Positions 1 through 9,240 are shown, counted from the first letter of the stretch. The stretch: 64,000 nt of DNA from Ohtaekwangia koreensis (GCF_900167975.1 NZ_FUZU01000002.1:7501-71500); one strand, 5' to 3'. Numbers and translations: made by a program. Notes: generated by a model not told the origin, from the letters alone.

Positions 1-1544
1 TTCTGCGAATAATGAAAAGCAATTTGCTCCTCAAGTATCTGCTTGATTTCACTTTTGAACCGTATCATATCTGTAGACTTGCCAGCATCGATTTTATTTT
101 TCAACAAATTCAACTGTCCCTCAAGTTCATTATAATATTTTTCTTTCCTCGCTGTCTCAATCAACAGTTTGGTATTTCGTTCGAGGGATGTAGAGTATGA
201 GAATTTATTTTCCTTAATGAGCTTCATAAATTTCTCATAATCATTATCGGTAAGGTGGAAAGATTTCAGGTCTGGTTGATTCGAATTCTCCGCGCAATAA
301 CGCGATGCAAATTCAAATACCCACCCGGAACTTATTAGCGCAGAGGTGACCGTGCCGACAGGTTCGTATTCAACCGTAACGTCAGGATCAAGACCTCCTC
401 CATCATAAACTTTTCTTCCTTGCTTGGTTTTAAATTCCGATTTTAACGAATCGGCTACACGCTCTACAGTCCCATCATCTTTTCGATGCGTATAATCAAG
501 CGCCTGGATACATCTCCCGCTAGGAACATAATATTTGGCTGTTGTTACTTTCAGCTGAGAATTATAGGCCAATGGACGTGTTGTTTGCACAAGTCCTTTT
601 CCAAAAGTTTTCTTTCCTACTAGCACAGCACGATCATAATCCTGAAGTGAGCCGGCTACAATCTCCGAAGCCGAAGCGCTTCCTTCGCTTACCAATACAA
701 TCATTGGAATTTGTGTATCAACCGGACTATTTAATGTAGTATATGTTTTATTCCACTCTTCAACTTTTCCTTTTGTCGACACCACTACTTCACCGCGAGG
801 AATAAATAAACTTACTACGTTCACCGCTTCATGCAGAAGCCCTCCTGGATTTTCCCGAAGATCTAAAATGATTTTTTTTGCGCCTTTTTGTTTTAATTCA
901 ATCAACGCACTGGAAACCTCGTTGGCTGCGCCAGAAGTAAAATCATCCAGACGGATATATCCTATTTCCGATTCCACCAAACCATAGTAGGCCAAGTTAT
1001 CAATGCTTATTTTTTCACGTTTGATTTTAAATGTGAGATCATCTTTTTGTCCGTAACGCCTTACTTTAATTTCGATCTCCGTTTTAGGTTGGCCTTTAAG
1101 TAATGCACTAACATCTGATGTTGATTTTCCCTGCACATCTTTTCCATCCACGGAAATGATTTCATCTCCAACTTTAATCCCCGAGCGATACGCTGGGAAA
1201 TCTTTATAGGGAAATGTTACGACTGTTTTTTTATTTATGATTCCGATCAATGCTCCTATACCACCATACTGACCAGTGGTTGAGATACGAAAAGATTCAA
1301 TTTCATCTTCCGGTATATAGTCTGTGTACGGATCAAGCGATTCCAGCATTCCATCAATCCCTTTTCGAATGAGCTTCTGTGGCTCGACCTCATCTACATA
1401 GTAAGCGTTGATCTCTTTAAAGAGCGTGGCGAAAATGTCGAGGCTCTTTGCAATGTCGAAATACTTCTCTGCAGGTCTTCTAAAAGCGAATGCAAGTACT
1501 ACACCGAGTACTAGAATCAATGGCCATTTAATTCTTCTCCACAT
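1..1544 (-). CDS. S41 family C-terminal processing peptidase (partial)
   Basis: A periplasmic or membrane-anchored tail-specific protease that cleaves proteins at hydrophobic C-termini. An N-terminal hydrophobic segment (about residues 6-20) follows a short basic start, then comes the S41 N-terminal region, a PDZ domain (GGIGALIG ... VGDEIISVDGKDV) and the protease core. The core shows the nucleophile motif SEGSASASE and, after it, the general-base lysine in GRKTFGKG. The start is the ATG at 1544. The 3' end lies beyond base 1, after 514 visible codons, so the C-terminal region is incomplete. The gene lies about 110 bases downstream of rnpA on the same strand. Family assignment is firm; the substrate is unknown. 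Confidence 0.93.
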   Translation of the reverse strand, partial: MWRRIKWPLILVLGVVLAFAFRRPAEKYFDIAKSLDIFATLFKEINAYYVDEVEPQKLIRKGIDGMLESLDPYTDYIPEDEIESFRISTTGQYGGIGALIGIINKKTVVTFPYKDFPAYRSGIKVGDEIISVDGKDVQGKSTSDVSALLKGQPKTEIEIKVRRYGQKDDLTFKIKREKISIDNLAYYGLVESEIGYIRLDDFTSGAANEVSSALIELKQKGAKKIILDLRENPGGLLHEAVNVVSLFIPRGEVVVSTKGKVEEWNKTYTTLNSPVDTQIPMIVLVSEGSASASEIVAGSLQDYDRAVLVGKKTFGKGLVQTTRPLAYNSQLKVTTAKYYVPSGRCIQALDYTHRKDDGTVERVADSLKSEFKTKQGRKVYDGGGLDPDVTVEYEPVGTVTSALISSGWVFEFASRYCAENSNQPDLKSFHLTDNDYEKFMKLIKENKFSYSTSLERNTKLLIETARKEKYYNELEGQLNLLKNKIDAGKSTDMIRFKSEIKQILEEQIAFHYSQ

Positions 1545-1652
1545 ATAATAGCTTTCTGGTTGCTGGCTCTTGTGCAAATGCGAACGGATGCTAAGTAAAT
1601 ATAAAGAGTATTCGATTTACTCCCTATATCTATATCATCAGAAGTTTTGAGG

Positions 1653-2033
1653 TTAAACGCTTCCGGAATTTTTAACCGGGGCTTTGGGGATTTTTTTGAA
1701 TGACTGAAGCATTCTGCGCTTAATCTCCTCGAATAGCAAAATTTCTTTGTGAGCGTAGATATACCCGATCATCAATGGTGCTTCCGGCAGGAATTGCTTT
1801 TGTAAGCGATAGGCCTCTCTCATTCGCCTTTTAATCAAATTTCGATCAACGGCGCGTTTAAAGTTTCTTTTAGAAACAGAGATCAGAACTTGGTGATGCT
1901 CTAACGGCTCAGGACCGGGCATAAAAAACACCTTGAACGGGAACAAATAAAAAGAGGAACCCTTGTCGAAGAGTTCCTGTATTTGTTTTTCCTTTATAAG
2001 TCGTTCTTCCTTACGGAACGTAAATTTCCCCAT
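1653..2033 (-). CDS. rnpA: Ribonuclease P protein component
   Basis: Protein subunit of RNase P, which helps the catalytic RNA remove 5' leaders from pre-tRNAs in the cytoplasm. The 126-residue protein is basic and carries the family signature FKRAVDRNLIKRRMREAYR, including the RNR core that binds RNA, preceded by an N-terminal FRKEERL block. I chose the ATG at 2033; the upstream in-frame codon at 2042 is TTG and adds nothing conserved. It lies 54 bases downstream of rpmH on the same strand, the usual rpmH-rnpA pairing. No yidD or yidC follows; an S41 protease gene comes next. Confidence 0.96.
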   Translation of the reverse strand: MGKFTFRKEERLIKEKQIQELFDKGSSFYLFPFKVFFMPGPEPLEHHQVLISVSKRNFKRAVDRNLIKRRMREAYRLQKQFLPEAPLMIGYIYAHKEILLFEEIKRRMLQSFKKIPKAPVKNSGSV

Positions 2034-2087
2034 GGAGATCAAAATTAATTCAATCTCTTTCAGGGAATTGAACTACCCGAAAGGGAT

Positions 2088-2249
2088 CTATTTATGCTTT
2101 AAGGTCTTCTCGTCAGAAACAGTAAGTTTCTTGCGCCCTTTTCTTCTACGGGAAGCTAACACTCTGCGTCCGTTTGCAGAAGCCATTCTCTCACGGAAAC
2201 CGTGTTTGTTCTTTCTCTTTCTGCGGGAAGGTTGATATGTACGTTTCAT
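2088..2249 (-). CDS. rpmH: Large ribosomal subunit protein bL34
   Basis: Ribosomal protein L34 of the 50S subunit. Translating the minus strand from the ATG at 2249 gives 53 residues beginning [20 protein letters not shown] and continuing with the invariant [20 protein letters not shown] block, ending in LKHK. The length matches Bacteroidota L34 proteins. It is the first gene of an rpmH-rnpA transcription unit, preceded by a plausible promoter at 2285-2316. The region just upstream of the start can also fold a short hairpin (CCCTT/AAGGG), which may be part of the leader; that is only suggestive. Confidence 0.97.
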   Translation of the reverse strand: MKRTYQPSRRKRKNKHGFRERMASANGRRVLASRRRKGRKKLTVSDEKTLKHK

Positions 2250-2284
2250 AGTAATCCGTTTTTACCCTTACTTTTTAAGGGCTG

Positions 2285-2316
2285 CAAAGATGGCCAGGAT
2301 TTGCCGATTTTACAAA
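2285..2316 (-). promoter_or_regulatory. Putative rpmH promoter
   Basis: On the minus strand, CATCTTTG (rc of 2285-2292) matches the Bacteroidota -7 consensus TAnnTTTG except for the first base. A TTTG (rc of 2313-2316) lies 20 bases upstream, where the -33 element is expected. The position, about 40 bases before the rpmH start, suits a leader of ordinary length. Motif match only. Confidence 0.5.
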
Positions 2317-2403
2317 CCATCCTACAAGGATTTCTTCCAAGATGGTCATAATCTGTTAAAAACCGTAGTTATCTGCGATTTCAATTTTCTATTTGAACAA
2401 AAA

Positions 2404-3402
2404 TCAGGCAACTAAATCTGCCAATATTTTCTTCGCTTGTTCCGGATCGAGTCTTGGACCCCATTGTGTTACTACCCGTGATGATGCCAGAGACGCTAAC
2501 TTTCCAGCTTCTGCATAACTATGATTGTGGGTGATACCAAATAAAAAGGCACCCGCGAACATATCGCCTGCTCCATTGGTATCGATCGCCTGAACTTTGT
2601 AAGGTTCAATTTGAATAAAAGTGTCGCCATCAAAAATCAATGCTCCGTTGGCACCCAGTGTGATCACGAATCTCTTGGCAACCTGTCTTAATTTTTCGCG
2701 TGCCTCGAGGATGGTTGATGTTCCGGTAAAGATCATAGCCTCTTCATCATTACAAAAAAGAAGATCAACGCTGGCTCCTACTATCTCTTCCATTTGCTTC
2801 GGGAAATATTTCACCATGCTTGGATCAGAGAATGTGAGTGCTACTTGCACATTATTTTTTTCAGCAATACGCTTTGCTTCTTTTATCGCCTCAAGTCCTT
2901 TTGGACTAGCTACTAAATAACCTTCCAGGTATACATATGAAGAGTCTTTGATAGCGCTTTCATCTAACTGCTCAGGTGAAAGAAAAGAACTCACTCCTAA
3001 AAATGTATTCATGGTACGATGCGCATCCGGTGACGTCATCACCAGGCAGCGACCGGAATGTCCTTCAGGACAATTTTCGTATTTCAGATTTGTATCAACG
3101 CCATTTCTCTTCAGATCATCCAAAAAGAATTTACCAAGAGTGTCATGTGCTACGAGGCATGAATAAAAACTTTTCCCGCCAAACTGATTGATTGCAACCA
3201 CAGTATTCCCTGCGGAACCCCCACCGGTCATTTTGCTTTTCTGCATGTCGATTACTTTCATCAGCTCGAGCTGACGCTTTTCATCTACCAGCGTCATAAC
3301 GCCTTTCTCTATACCATTCTTTTCAAAGAAGTCATGATCAACTTCGGTTACAATATCAACGATCGCATTGCCAATGCCGTAGACGTTATACTTTTTGCTC
3401 AT
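2404..3402 (-). CDS. Adenosine kinase-like PfkB family kinase
   Basis: Cytoplasmic ribokinase-fold enzyme that transfers phosphate from ATP to a sugar or nucleoside, probably adenosine (salvage to AMP). The 332-residue protein opens with YNVYGIGNAIVDIV, has the glycine-rich substrate region TGGGSAGNT near residue 60, and ends with the PfkB signature DTNGAGDMFAGAFLFG, whose Asp is the catalytic base. The start at ATG 3402 is preferred because the upstream eight residues are not family-like. The N-terminal pattern resembles bacterial proteins annotated as adenosine kinase, but sugar specificity cannot be settled from sequence. It stands alone between rpmH and a glycerophosphodiesterase gene. 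Confidence 0.88.
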   Translation of the reverse strand: MSKKYNVYGIGNAIVDIVTEVDHDFFEKNGIEKGVMTLVDEKRQLELMKVIDMQKSKMTGGGSAGNTVVAINQFGGKSFYSCLVAHDTLGKFFLDDLKRNGVDTNLKYENCPEGHSGRCLVMTSPDAHRTMNTFLGVSSFLSPEQLDESAIKDSSYVYLEGYLVASPKGLEAIKEAKRIAEKNNVQVALTFSDPSMVKYFPKQMEEIVGASVDLLFCNDEEAMIFTGTSTILEAREKLRQVAKRFVITLGANGALIFDGDTFIQIEPYKVQAIDTNGAGDMFAGAFLFGITHNHSYAEAGKLASLASSRVVTQWGPRLDPEQAKKILADLVA

Positions 3403-3478
3403 TCCGGTTTCAGATTTTTCCCGCAAGAATACAGAATAAATAGAAGAATACAGTATCTGTGTCTGTTGTACGACTGTG

Positions 3479-4393
3479 TTATTTCTTTTGAACGTTCATA
3501 TTCAATGTCATTTTATACTTACGGGCACGATCAGGATAGTCTGTAATAAACCCATCAACTCCCATACCTTTCAATGAAATCATTTCCTTCTCATCATTCA
3601 CAGTCCAGGGAATAACACGGATTTTCTTTTTGTGAAGTGTATTTACTTTATCCTTTGACAACAACTTATAGTATGGACTATATATAGAAGGATTAAAACC
3701 AAGGTCCCTCAGGTTGGCGTCTATGGATTTGATGTTTTCTACCAACGCTGCTAACCGTACTCCGGGATATTTTTTATGCCAGTACTTCAGCACTCTGAAA
3801 TCAAACGATTGGATAACAACACGTTCGAGCGGCAAATATTCATTGATGATTTTATAAACGAGATCCGAGTATTCTTCTACACCGGGATGATATTTTTTAT
3901 CACCGTCTGGTGTACTCTTGATCTCAATGTTATAGTCTACTTCGTATTGCGTAGTTGTTTTAATATGACTCTCTGCGGCAATGATTACATCGCGTAAAAG
4001 AGGCTTGCTTACCGCGATCTTCTCCTGTTGTGGAAATTTTTCATTCCCTTTTGAACCGCAATCATATTTACTCACATCGGAATATAGCATCTCGTAGATG
4101 TTATACTTTTTTTCATCTTTCTCCGCTATAGGATGACCTGCTGTATCCAGACAAATGGAAGCTGACATGAATGGTTCGTGAGAAAGTACTACTTGTTTGT
4201 CCTTCGTGATAACGACATCCATTTCTAAGGTCATCACTCCGGAATCCAATGCTATGATAAAAGCAGGAATGGTATTCTCAGGCTTAAGACCGCGTGCACC
4301 GCGATGACCTTGTACTTCAAATTTTGGCATATAGACCTGGGCGAAAGATGTTATGGATGTTGCTACCAATAGCAGTACAATGTATTTTATCAT
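3479..4393 (-). CDS. Glycerophosphodiester phosphodiesterase, secreted
   Basis: Hydrolyses glycerophosphodiesters to glycerol-3-phosphate and an alcohol; likely periplasmic. The start at ATG 4393 gives a clean signal peptide (MIKYIVLLLVATSITSFAQ), unlike the longer reading from 4438. Motifs: QGHRGARG with catalytic His30, Glu57 and Asp59 in LEMDV, and His72 in LSHEP, then the C-terminal GVDGFITDYPDRA typical of GDPD proteins. About 304 residues, normal for the family with a signal peptide. It lies downstream of the efflux operon on the same strand but is separated from it by a strong terminator hairpin, so it is probably transcribed on its own. Confidence 0.93.
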   Translation of the reverse strand: MIKYIVLLLVATSITSFAQVYMPKFEVQGHRGARGLKPENTIPAFIIALDSGVMTLEMDVVITKDKQVVLSHEPFMSASICLDTAGHPIAEKDEKKYNIYEMLYSDVSKYDCGSKGNEKFPQQEKIAVSKPLLRDVIIAAESHIKTTTQYEVDYNIEIKSTPDGDKKYHPGVEEYSDLVYKIINEYLPLERVVIQSFDFRVLKYWHKKYPGVRLAALVENIKSIDANLRDLGFNPSIYSPYYKLLSKDKVNTLHKKKIRVIPWTVNDEKEMISLKGMGVDGFITDYPDRARKYKMTLNMNVQKK

Positions 4394-4463
4394 GCCCCAA
4401 GATAAAACTGCTGTAGACAACCTCCAAGCTCCACGCATGAAGTACGCATTAGCATTCGGTTAT

Positions 4464-4545
4464 AAAAAAACATCCACATACAGCGCGGGAGTCAGGCCAA
4501 ACCCCTAATCCTATACCCCTCCTGACTCTGCACTGCATGTGGATG
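4464..4545 (-). terminator. Rho-independent terminator of the efflux operon
   Basis: Bases 4471-4496 (beginning CATCCACATACAG) pair imperfectly with 4521-4545 (ending GCATGTGGATG), giving a long stem with a roughly 24-base C-rich loop. On the minus strand the stem runs straight into seven Ts (rc of 4464-4470). It lies 23 bases past the stop of the MFS gene and before the glycerophosphodiesterase gene, so it would end the tetR-tolC-emrA-emrB transcript. Confidence 0.8.
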
Positions 4546-4567
4546 CCTATCGACTCCACTATATATA

Positions 4568-6145
4568 CTAGTGTCCTACATTACTCATGTCGACTTTATT
4601 TTTTGCCGGTTTTAATATCAATACAAATGGAACACATACGAGAAAAAATATTCCTATACCCAAAAAGACATCCATATAGGTAAGTAACATGGACTGCTTC
4701 GTTACCATCAGGTCCATGAGTTTATTTGCCTGCATGGAGGCTTGATCTGCACCAGCGCCATTTGTAAGGAAATTTGCTTTCATACCTGCAAGACGTTCTT
4801 GCACATCCAGATCATACGGTGAGATGTGATTTGCAAGGTCTGCGCGATGCTGTACACTTCTGCGACTTATATAGGTACTAATCAACGCTATTCCAAATGA
4901 TCCACCTAACTGACGAACCATACCGGTAAATGCAGCACCCTGACCAATCTCTTTTCCTTTTAGAGATGAGAGTGCAAGTGTGGTAGTAGGTACAAACAAA
5001 AATCCAAGTCCTACACCGCGCAACATCAACATCCAAAAGAAATCACCTTCACCTGTAAACGGAGTAATGATGGTATAGGCCCACAAACTAAATCCGAAGA
5101 ATATAGAGAAGCCTAAGGCTATCAAGTATTTTTGAGATATACCATTCTGAATTGCTTTCCCTACAATAGGCATCATCAACCCGGTGGCTACTGAACTGGG
5201 AACCAACATCAATCCCGATTGTAGTGCAGTCCATCCCAAAGCATTTTGCGTGAACAGCGGTATAACAAAGGTTGATCCGTATAAACCAAAGCCAAGGATA
5301 AAGGAGAGAACTGTTCCTATAGCAAGATTCCGGTCTTTTAATACCCGCAATTCAACAGCCGGATCTTTCGCAACAAGTTCCCTCCAAATGAACAAGTATA
5401 CTCCTAAGACGGCAACCACGGCAAAAGTGATGATCCATATATCTTCAAACCAATCATGCTCCTGTCCTTTCTCCAATACAAACTGAAGAGATCCGACAGC
5501 CAAAATCAGGAATAGGATTCCCAACCAGTCAACGTCTGATAATGATTTTTTACCGCCATAGTTCGGACTCTTTACGTACGACAATGTCAAGAGTGTTGCA
5601 ATAACTCCGATCGGTATATTTATATAGAAGATGTAGGGCCATGAAAAATTGTCTACTATATATCCACCCAACGGAGGGCCTAGTGTAGGACCAACAATCA
5701 CACCCATGCCGTACAACGCCTGGGCCATACCACGTTTCTCAGGCGGATATACTTCCGTAATAATTGTCTGAGATGTTACGAGTAAAGCACCTCCTCCAAG
5801 TCCTTGTATAAAGCGGAAGAACACAAGCTCCCATATATTTGTGGCGTTACCACACAAAAAGGAAGACACTGTAAAGATGATAATGGAAACAGCAAAGTAA
5901 TTTTTTCTACCGAACTGCTGTGACAACCAACTCGTAAGTGGTACGATGATCACATTGGCAATAGCGTATGCAGTAATTACCCAGCTTACATCATTCAAGG
6001 TAGCGCCCAGGTTTCCCTTCATCTCATTGAGCGCCACATTTACGATAGTCGTATCAATGATTTCAAGCAAGGCGCACATCACCGCAGTAATGGTGATGAT
6101 TACCCGGTTAAAACCATACTCGACCAATGATTCCTGCTGAAGCAT
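4568..6145 (-). CDS. DHA2-family MFS drug exporter (EmrB/QacA type)
   Basis: Inner-membrane proton-driven multidrug exporter of 525 residues, consistent with 14 transmembrane segments. Motif A-like LTSWLSQQFGRKNYF lies between early membrane segments, and the antiporter motif C region GVIVGPTLGPPLGGYIVDNFSW is clear. The opening segment with LEIIDTTIVNVALNEM carries the DTTIVNVALP-like signature of the DHA2 group. It is last in an operon with a membrane fusion protein (10-base gap) and a TolC-like channel, so the three together should form a tripartite pump across both membranes. Substrate unknown; expression is presumably under the TetR repressor at the head of the operon. Confidence 0.95.
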   Translation of the reverse strand: MLQQESLVEYGFNRVIITITAVMCALLEIIDTTIVNVALNEMKGNLGATLNDVSWVITAYAIANVIIVPLTSWLSQQFGRKNYFAVSIIIFTVSSFLCGNATNIWELVFFRFIQGLGGGALLVTSQTIITEVYPPEKRGMAQALYGMGVIVGPTLGPPLGGYIVDNFSWPYIFYINIPIGVIATLLTLSYVKSPNYGGKKSLSDVDWLGILFLILAVGSLQFVLEKGQEHDWFEDIWIITFAVVAVLGVYLFIWRELVAKDPAVELRVLKDRNLAIGTVLSFILGFGLYGSTFVIPLFTQNALGWTALQSGLMLVPSSVATGLMMPIVGKAIQNGISQKYLIALGFSIFFGFSLWAYTIITPFTGEGDFFWMLMLRGVGLGFLFVPTTTLALSSLKGKEIGQGAAFTGMVRQLGGSFGIALISTYISRRSVQHRADLANHISPYDLDVQERLAGMKANFLTNGAGADQASMQANKLMDLMVTKQSMLLTYMDVFLGIGIFFLVCVPFVLILKPAKNKVDMSNVGH

Positions 6146-6155
6146 CTGATCTCGG

Positions 6156-7232
6156 TTAATCTATATGTACATCAACAATCACATTCATACCGGCACGCAA
6201 CAGACTTGCTTTCTCCTGCGATTCAGTCAGTACTATTTTTACCGGTATACGTTGTACTACTTTTACAAAGTTACCAGATGCATTATCGGCTGGTAAGAGC
6301 GCAAATTTTGCGCCCGTTGCCGGAGATATAGATTCAACTTTTCCCTTAAAAGATTCATGCGGAAAAGCATCAACTTCAATTTCGACTTCCTGTCCGGGTT
6401 TCATTTTTTCAAGCTGTGTCTCCTTAAAGTTTGCAACAACCCATTTCTGTCGCTCTGTTACCAATGCAAAAAGTGATTGTCCGGCTTGTACCAATTGACC
6501 TACCTGTGCATTCTTGCGCGAGATAACACCGGCGGCAGGAGCCGTGATATAAGCATACGACAATTGAAGCTTAGCAAACGCTACATCGGCTTCACGCTCT
6601 TTTACGACAGTCTCAGCCAATGCTATATTTCGATCACTCACGGTACTCTGTGCTTTACGAGCTGACGTTTCGCGGAAACTTGCTTCGCGTTGACGCTTGG
6701 CTACTTCAAGTTGTTTAAGGGCAGCATCACGTTCAGCTTCTGCCTGCTCATATTGTTGCTTCGTTATCGAATTTGTTTTGATCAATTCCTCATAACGTTT
6801 AAAGTCCTGCTCCGCTCTTCGTGCTCTTACTTCTGCGATCTCTATATTTCCTTCCGATGCCTGCAGCGTTGATTTGGAACTCAATACATTTTCCTGAGAT
6901 GTAGTATATCCGGCTCTTACAGCAGCGAGGCTTGCTTTTGCATTTTCTAATGCCGCTTCTGCCTGCAGAACACGCAACGCAAGGTCACGATCATCCAACA
7001 CAACCAGTGTATCTCCCTTTTTTACTACGGAGTTATCATCAACCAGCAGGCGCGCTATAAAGCCGGGTACTTTTGGAATGATCGGACTGATATCGCTTTC
7101 AACCTGCGCATCATCAGTTTCTTCATGATGCCGGCTATGGATATATTTTGTTATACCAAATGCTGCTCCTGCCAAAACCAATACGCCCAGCACCAGAGCA
7201 AATCTTTTATTCTTGTTAGTTTTAGTTTCCAT
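6156..7232 (-). CDS. HlyD/EmrA-family membrane fusion protein
   Basis: Periplasmic adaptor that links the inner-membrane MFS pump to the outer-membrane channel. 358 residues: a short basic N-terminus, one transmembrane helix (about residues 11-29), a lipoyl/barrel-sandwich half (DISPIIPKVPGFIARLLVDD), a long alpha-helical hairpin rich in Ala, Glu and Arg (about 80-205), the second lipoyl half (ITAPAAGVISRKNAQVGQLV) and a beta-barrel domain. The HEETDDAQVESD stretch before the lipoyl domain is typical of EmrA proteins. It sits 19 bases after the TolC-like gene and 10 bases before the MFS gene. Confidence 0.94.
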   Translation of the reverse strand: METKTNKNKRFALVLGVLVLAGAAFGITKYIHSRHHEETDDAQVESDISPIIPKVPGFIARLLVDDNSVVKKGDTLVVLDDRDLALRVLQAEAALENAKASLAAVRAGYTTSQENVLSSKSTLQASEGNIEIAEVRARRAEQDFKRYEELIKTNSITKQQYEQAEAERDAALKQLEVAKRQREASFRETSARKAQSTVSDRNIALAETVVKEREADVAFAKLQLSYAYITAPAAGVISRKNAQVGQLVQAGQSLFALVTERQKWVVANFKETQLEKMKPGQEVEIEVDAFPHESFKGKVESISPATGAKFALLPADNASGNFVKVVQRIPVKIVLTESQEKASLLRAGMNVIVDVHID

Positions 7233-7251
7233 ACTATATTTTACAATGCTT

Positions 7252-8574
7252 TTATTGAAGAGTTCCGACTGATTCCTGAAGTTCGTAGTAAGCGATCATA
7301 CTTTCTGCTCGCGTGGTAGCATAGTTGATCCGTGCCTGAAGTAATGCGACATCAGCTTCCAGGTAATCGGAAAGAATGAGTAAACCTTGTTTGTATTTAT
7401 TCTGAGAGATCTGAAAATTCTCTTCCGCTTGTTCGATTGCTTTTTCAGTGATCGCGAGTTGCTCCAGTGACTTCTGACAATTCAGATATTTTTCACGGAT
7501 ATTAACCTTCACCTGGTCTGTCATAATCTGCCTGGAAGCTTCTGCCTGTTCAACGCGTGCCCGCGCTTCCTGCATACCATGTGAAGCATGTATAGCACCG
7601 GTTATACTATATTTCAGGGATACGCCTCCATTTAAAGCATTGGTGATATTGACTACATTCGGTATAAAGGCGTTTACATATCCGGCCGTTAGGGCTACGG
7701 TTGGAAGGCGATTAGCCTTTGCAATTTTATACCCGGATTCTCCGGCCTTTACCTGTACCGTTGCAGATTTCAATTCAGTACGATTTGCAAGTCCTGTCTG
7801 AAGGTATTCATCCCAGGTAGTAAGCTTTGCCAATTCAAACATCCCAACAGTATCAATCTCTACGATAGTCTCGTCTGGCAAGCCTAAGAGTATAGCAAGA
7901 TTATAGTCGGCAAGCTTTACATTGTTATTTACTTCAGTAAGAGCAAGCTCTACATTATTCATCTGCAATTCAGCCTTCAACCGATCATTACGCGCTAAAA
8001 GATTTTGCGCCTCTTGATTTTTAAATTCAGTTACACGTTGCTGCTCCTGTTTCAGATTCTCCTCTATCGTTTTACGGGTTTCCAGTAACTCATAATATTG
8101 ATATATAGCTTTCGCTATTGTGAGTGCAACGTTGCTTTTCGTAGTTTGTGCATCATACTGAGCAGCCTGTTCCAGGTACTCGTTCATAATTTTAGTGTTC
8201 CTGGTTCTGAAACCGTTGAACACAGGCCACGATGCAGAGACTTGCAGCAATGCTATATCGTGTAAATTAGCCAACGATGCGAGTGGTGAATCAGAACTTC
8301 CACCGTTCGAAGATGATTCTTGTGAAAAACTAACGTTGGGAGTATTCAGATGTAAATAGGTTCCGCTAACACCAACTTCTGGTATTACTTTGTCTTGCGC
8401 CTGTTGAAGCTTCGCCTGTGCTTCTTTTACTTTAGCATTGGACACGATCAGTTGCTTACTGTTGACAACACCAAGATCGATGGCCTCTTTCAGCGTAAGC
8501 CGTTTAACCGATTGTGCCTGCAACTGCAGTGCGGTAAGCAGGCCGATTATTAGAATACTGATTTTTCTGTACAT
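7252..8574 (-). CDS. TolC-family outer-membrane efflux channel
   Basis: Outer-membrane channel of a tripartite efflux system. 440 residues, with a signal peptide (ISILIIGLLTALQLQAQ) and two repeated helical/barrel halves as in OEP-family proteins: LTLKEAIDLGVVNSKQL begins the first repeat and AKANRLPTVALTAGY lies in the second. The C-terminal half has long helices (QITEKAIEQAEENFQISQ region) and the family's KYKQGLLILSDYLEA motif. It is 11 bases downstream of tetR and 19 upstream of the adaptor gene, so all three pump parts are co-transcribed. Confidence 0.94.
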   Translation of the reverse strand: MYRKISILIIGLLTALQLQAQSVKRLTLKEAIDLGVVNSKQLIVSNAKVKEAQAKLQQAQDKVIPEVGVSGTYLHLNTPNVSFSQESSSNGGSSDSPLASLANLHDIALLQVSASWPVFNGFRTRNTKIMNEYLEQAAQYDAQTTKSNVALTIAKAIYQYYELLETRKTIEENLKQEQQRVTEFKNQEAQNLLARNDRLKAELQMNNVELALTEVNNNVKLADYNLAILLGLPDETIVEIDTVGMFELAKLTTWDEYLQTGLANRTELKSATVQVKAGESGYKIAKANRLPTVALTAGYVNAFIPNVVNITNALNGGVSLKYSITGAIHASHGMQEARARVEQAEASRQIMTDQVKVNIREKYLNCQKSLEQLAITEKAIEQAEENFQISQNKYKQGLLILSDYLEADVALLQARINYATTRAESMIAYYELQESVGTLQ

Positions 8575-8585
8575 GGTATATATTC

Positions 8586-9176
8586 TTATTTCACTAAATA
8601 ACCTGTGAGTAGATCGTTGAGATATTTTTTCACGCGTAGTCTGTAGCTCTCGTCATCCTCGTTAGCACGCAACCACCGTTTTCTGAAAATCGAATGTGTA
8701 GTCTGATACATTACACCAAACAAAGTCGCCATGGCCATATCTATATCTACATCTTTTTTGAAGGCCTTCTTTTTCTGACCTTCTTCCAGAAGCTTGCGTA
8801 ACTCCGAACTGTTTCTGTTTAGAATTTTGCTGATACCTTCCACTAATTCTGGACGCTGCGTTGTTGACAGTTCACGATGGATAAGCTGATGATACTTGCA
8901 GTTAGAAAAGATTTTCTCAACATATAGATCGATCACTTGCAATAACTTCTCTTCCGAAGAGGAAGCAGACTGATTAATATTGTGAAGCTTCAGTCGGGTG
9001 CTATCCACTGATTGCTCCATAACCGCCAACAGCAGGTTTTCTTTGGAACCAAAGTGATAGTTAATCAACGCGACATTTACATCAGCCTTCGTTGCGATTT
9101 CCCGAACACTGGTCAGGTCAAAGCCTTTTTCTTCAAAAAGCTCACGTGCCGCAGAAAGTATCTTTTCACTTGTCAT
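8586..9176 (-). CDS. TetR-family repressor of the efflux operon
   Basis: DNA-binding repressor, 196 residues. The N-terminal helix-turn-helix is clear: EKILSAARELFEEKGFDLTSVREIATKADVNVALINYHFG with the family's YHFGSKENLL end. The rest is a ligand-binding helical domain with no recognisable specificity, including a C-terminal region like that of CecR/YbiH-type regulators. I use the ATG at 9176. A longer reading from a TTG at 9197 would begin inside the -7 promoter element, so it is unlikely. It is the first gene of the operon; palindromic sites at 9200-9240 overlap its own promoter, so autoregulation with derepression by a pump substrate is the likely scheme. Confidence 0.94.
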   Translation of the reverse strand: MTSEKILSAARELFEEKGFDLTSVREIATKADVNVALINYHFGSKENLLLAVMEQSVDSTRLKLHNINQSASSSEEKLLQVIDLYVEKIFSNCKYHQLIHRELSTTQRPELVEGISKILNRNSSELRKLLEEGQKKKAFKKDVDIDMAMATLFGVMYQTTHSIFRKRWLRANEDDESYRLRVKKYLNDLLTGYLVK

Positions 9177-9194
9177 AATCGTCTTAACGAGGCG

Positions 9195-9202
9195 CAAAGT
9201 TA
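9195..9202 (-). promoter_or_regulatory. Promoter -7 element of the tetR-efflux operon
   Basis: The minus-strand reading of these bases is TAACTTTG, a full match to the Bacteroidota -7 consensus TAnnTTTG. A TTG lies about 21 bases further upstream, inside the large palindrome. The tetR ATG at 9176 is 18 bases downstream, giving a short leader. Confidence 0.65.
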
Positions 9203-9240
9203 AACGGTTGTTTAATTTTTAAACAATTGTTTAAAAATTA
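9200..9240. promoter_or_regulatory. Tandem TetR operator palindromes
   Basis: Bases 9213-9240 form a perfect 28-bp palindrome centred between 9226 and 9227, with core TTTAAACAATTGTTTAAA. Directly beside it, 9201-9214 reads TAAACGGTTGTTTA, the same motif with only the two central base pairs breaking symmetry. The two sites share two bases and cover the space from the -33 to the -7 region of the tetR promoter, which is where a repressor would block RNA polymerase. A further partial copy (CAAACGGTTGT) occurs near 9270. Assignment to this TetR is inferred from position. Confidence 0.78.
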
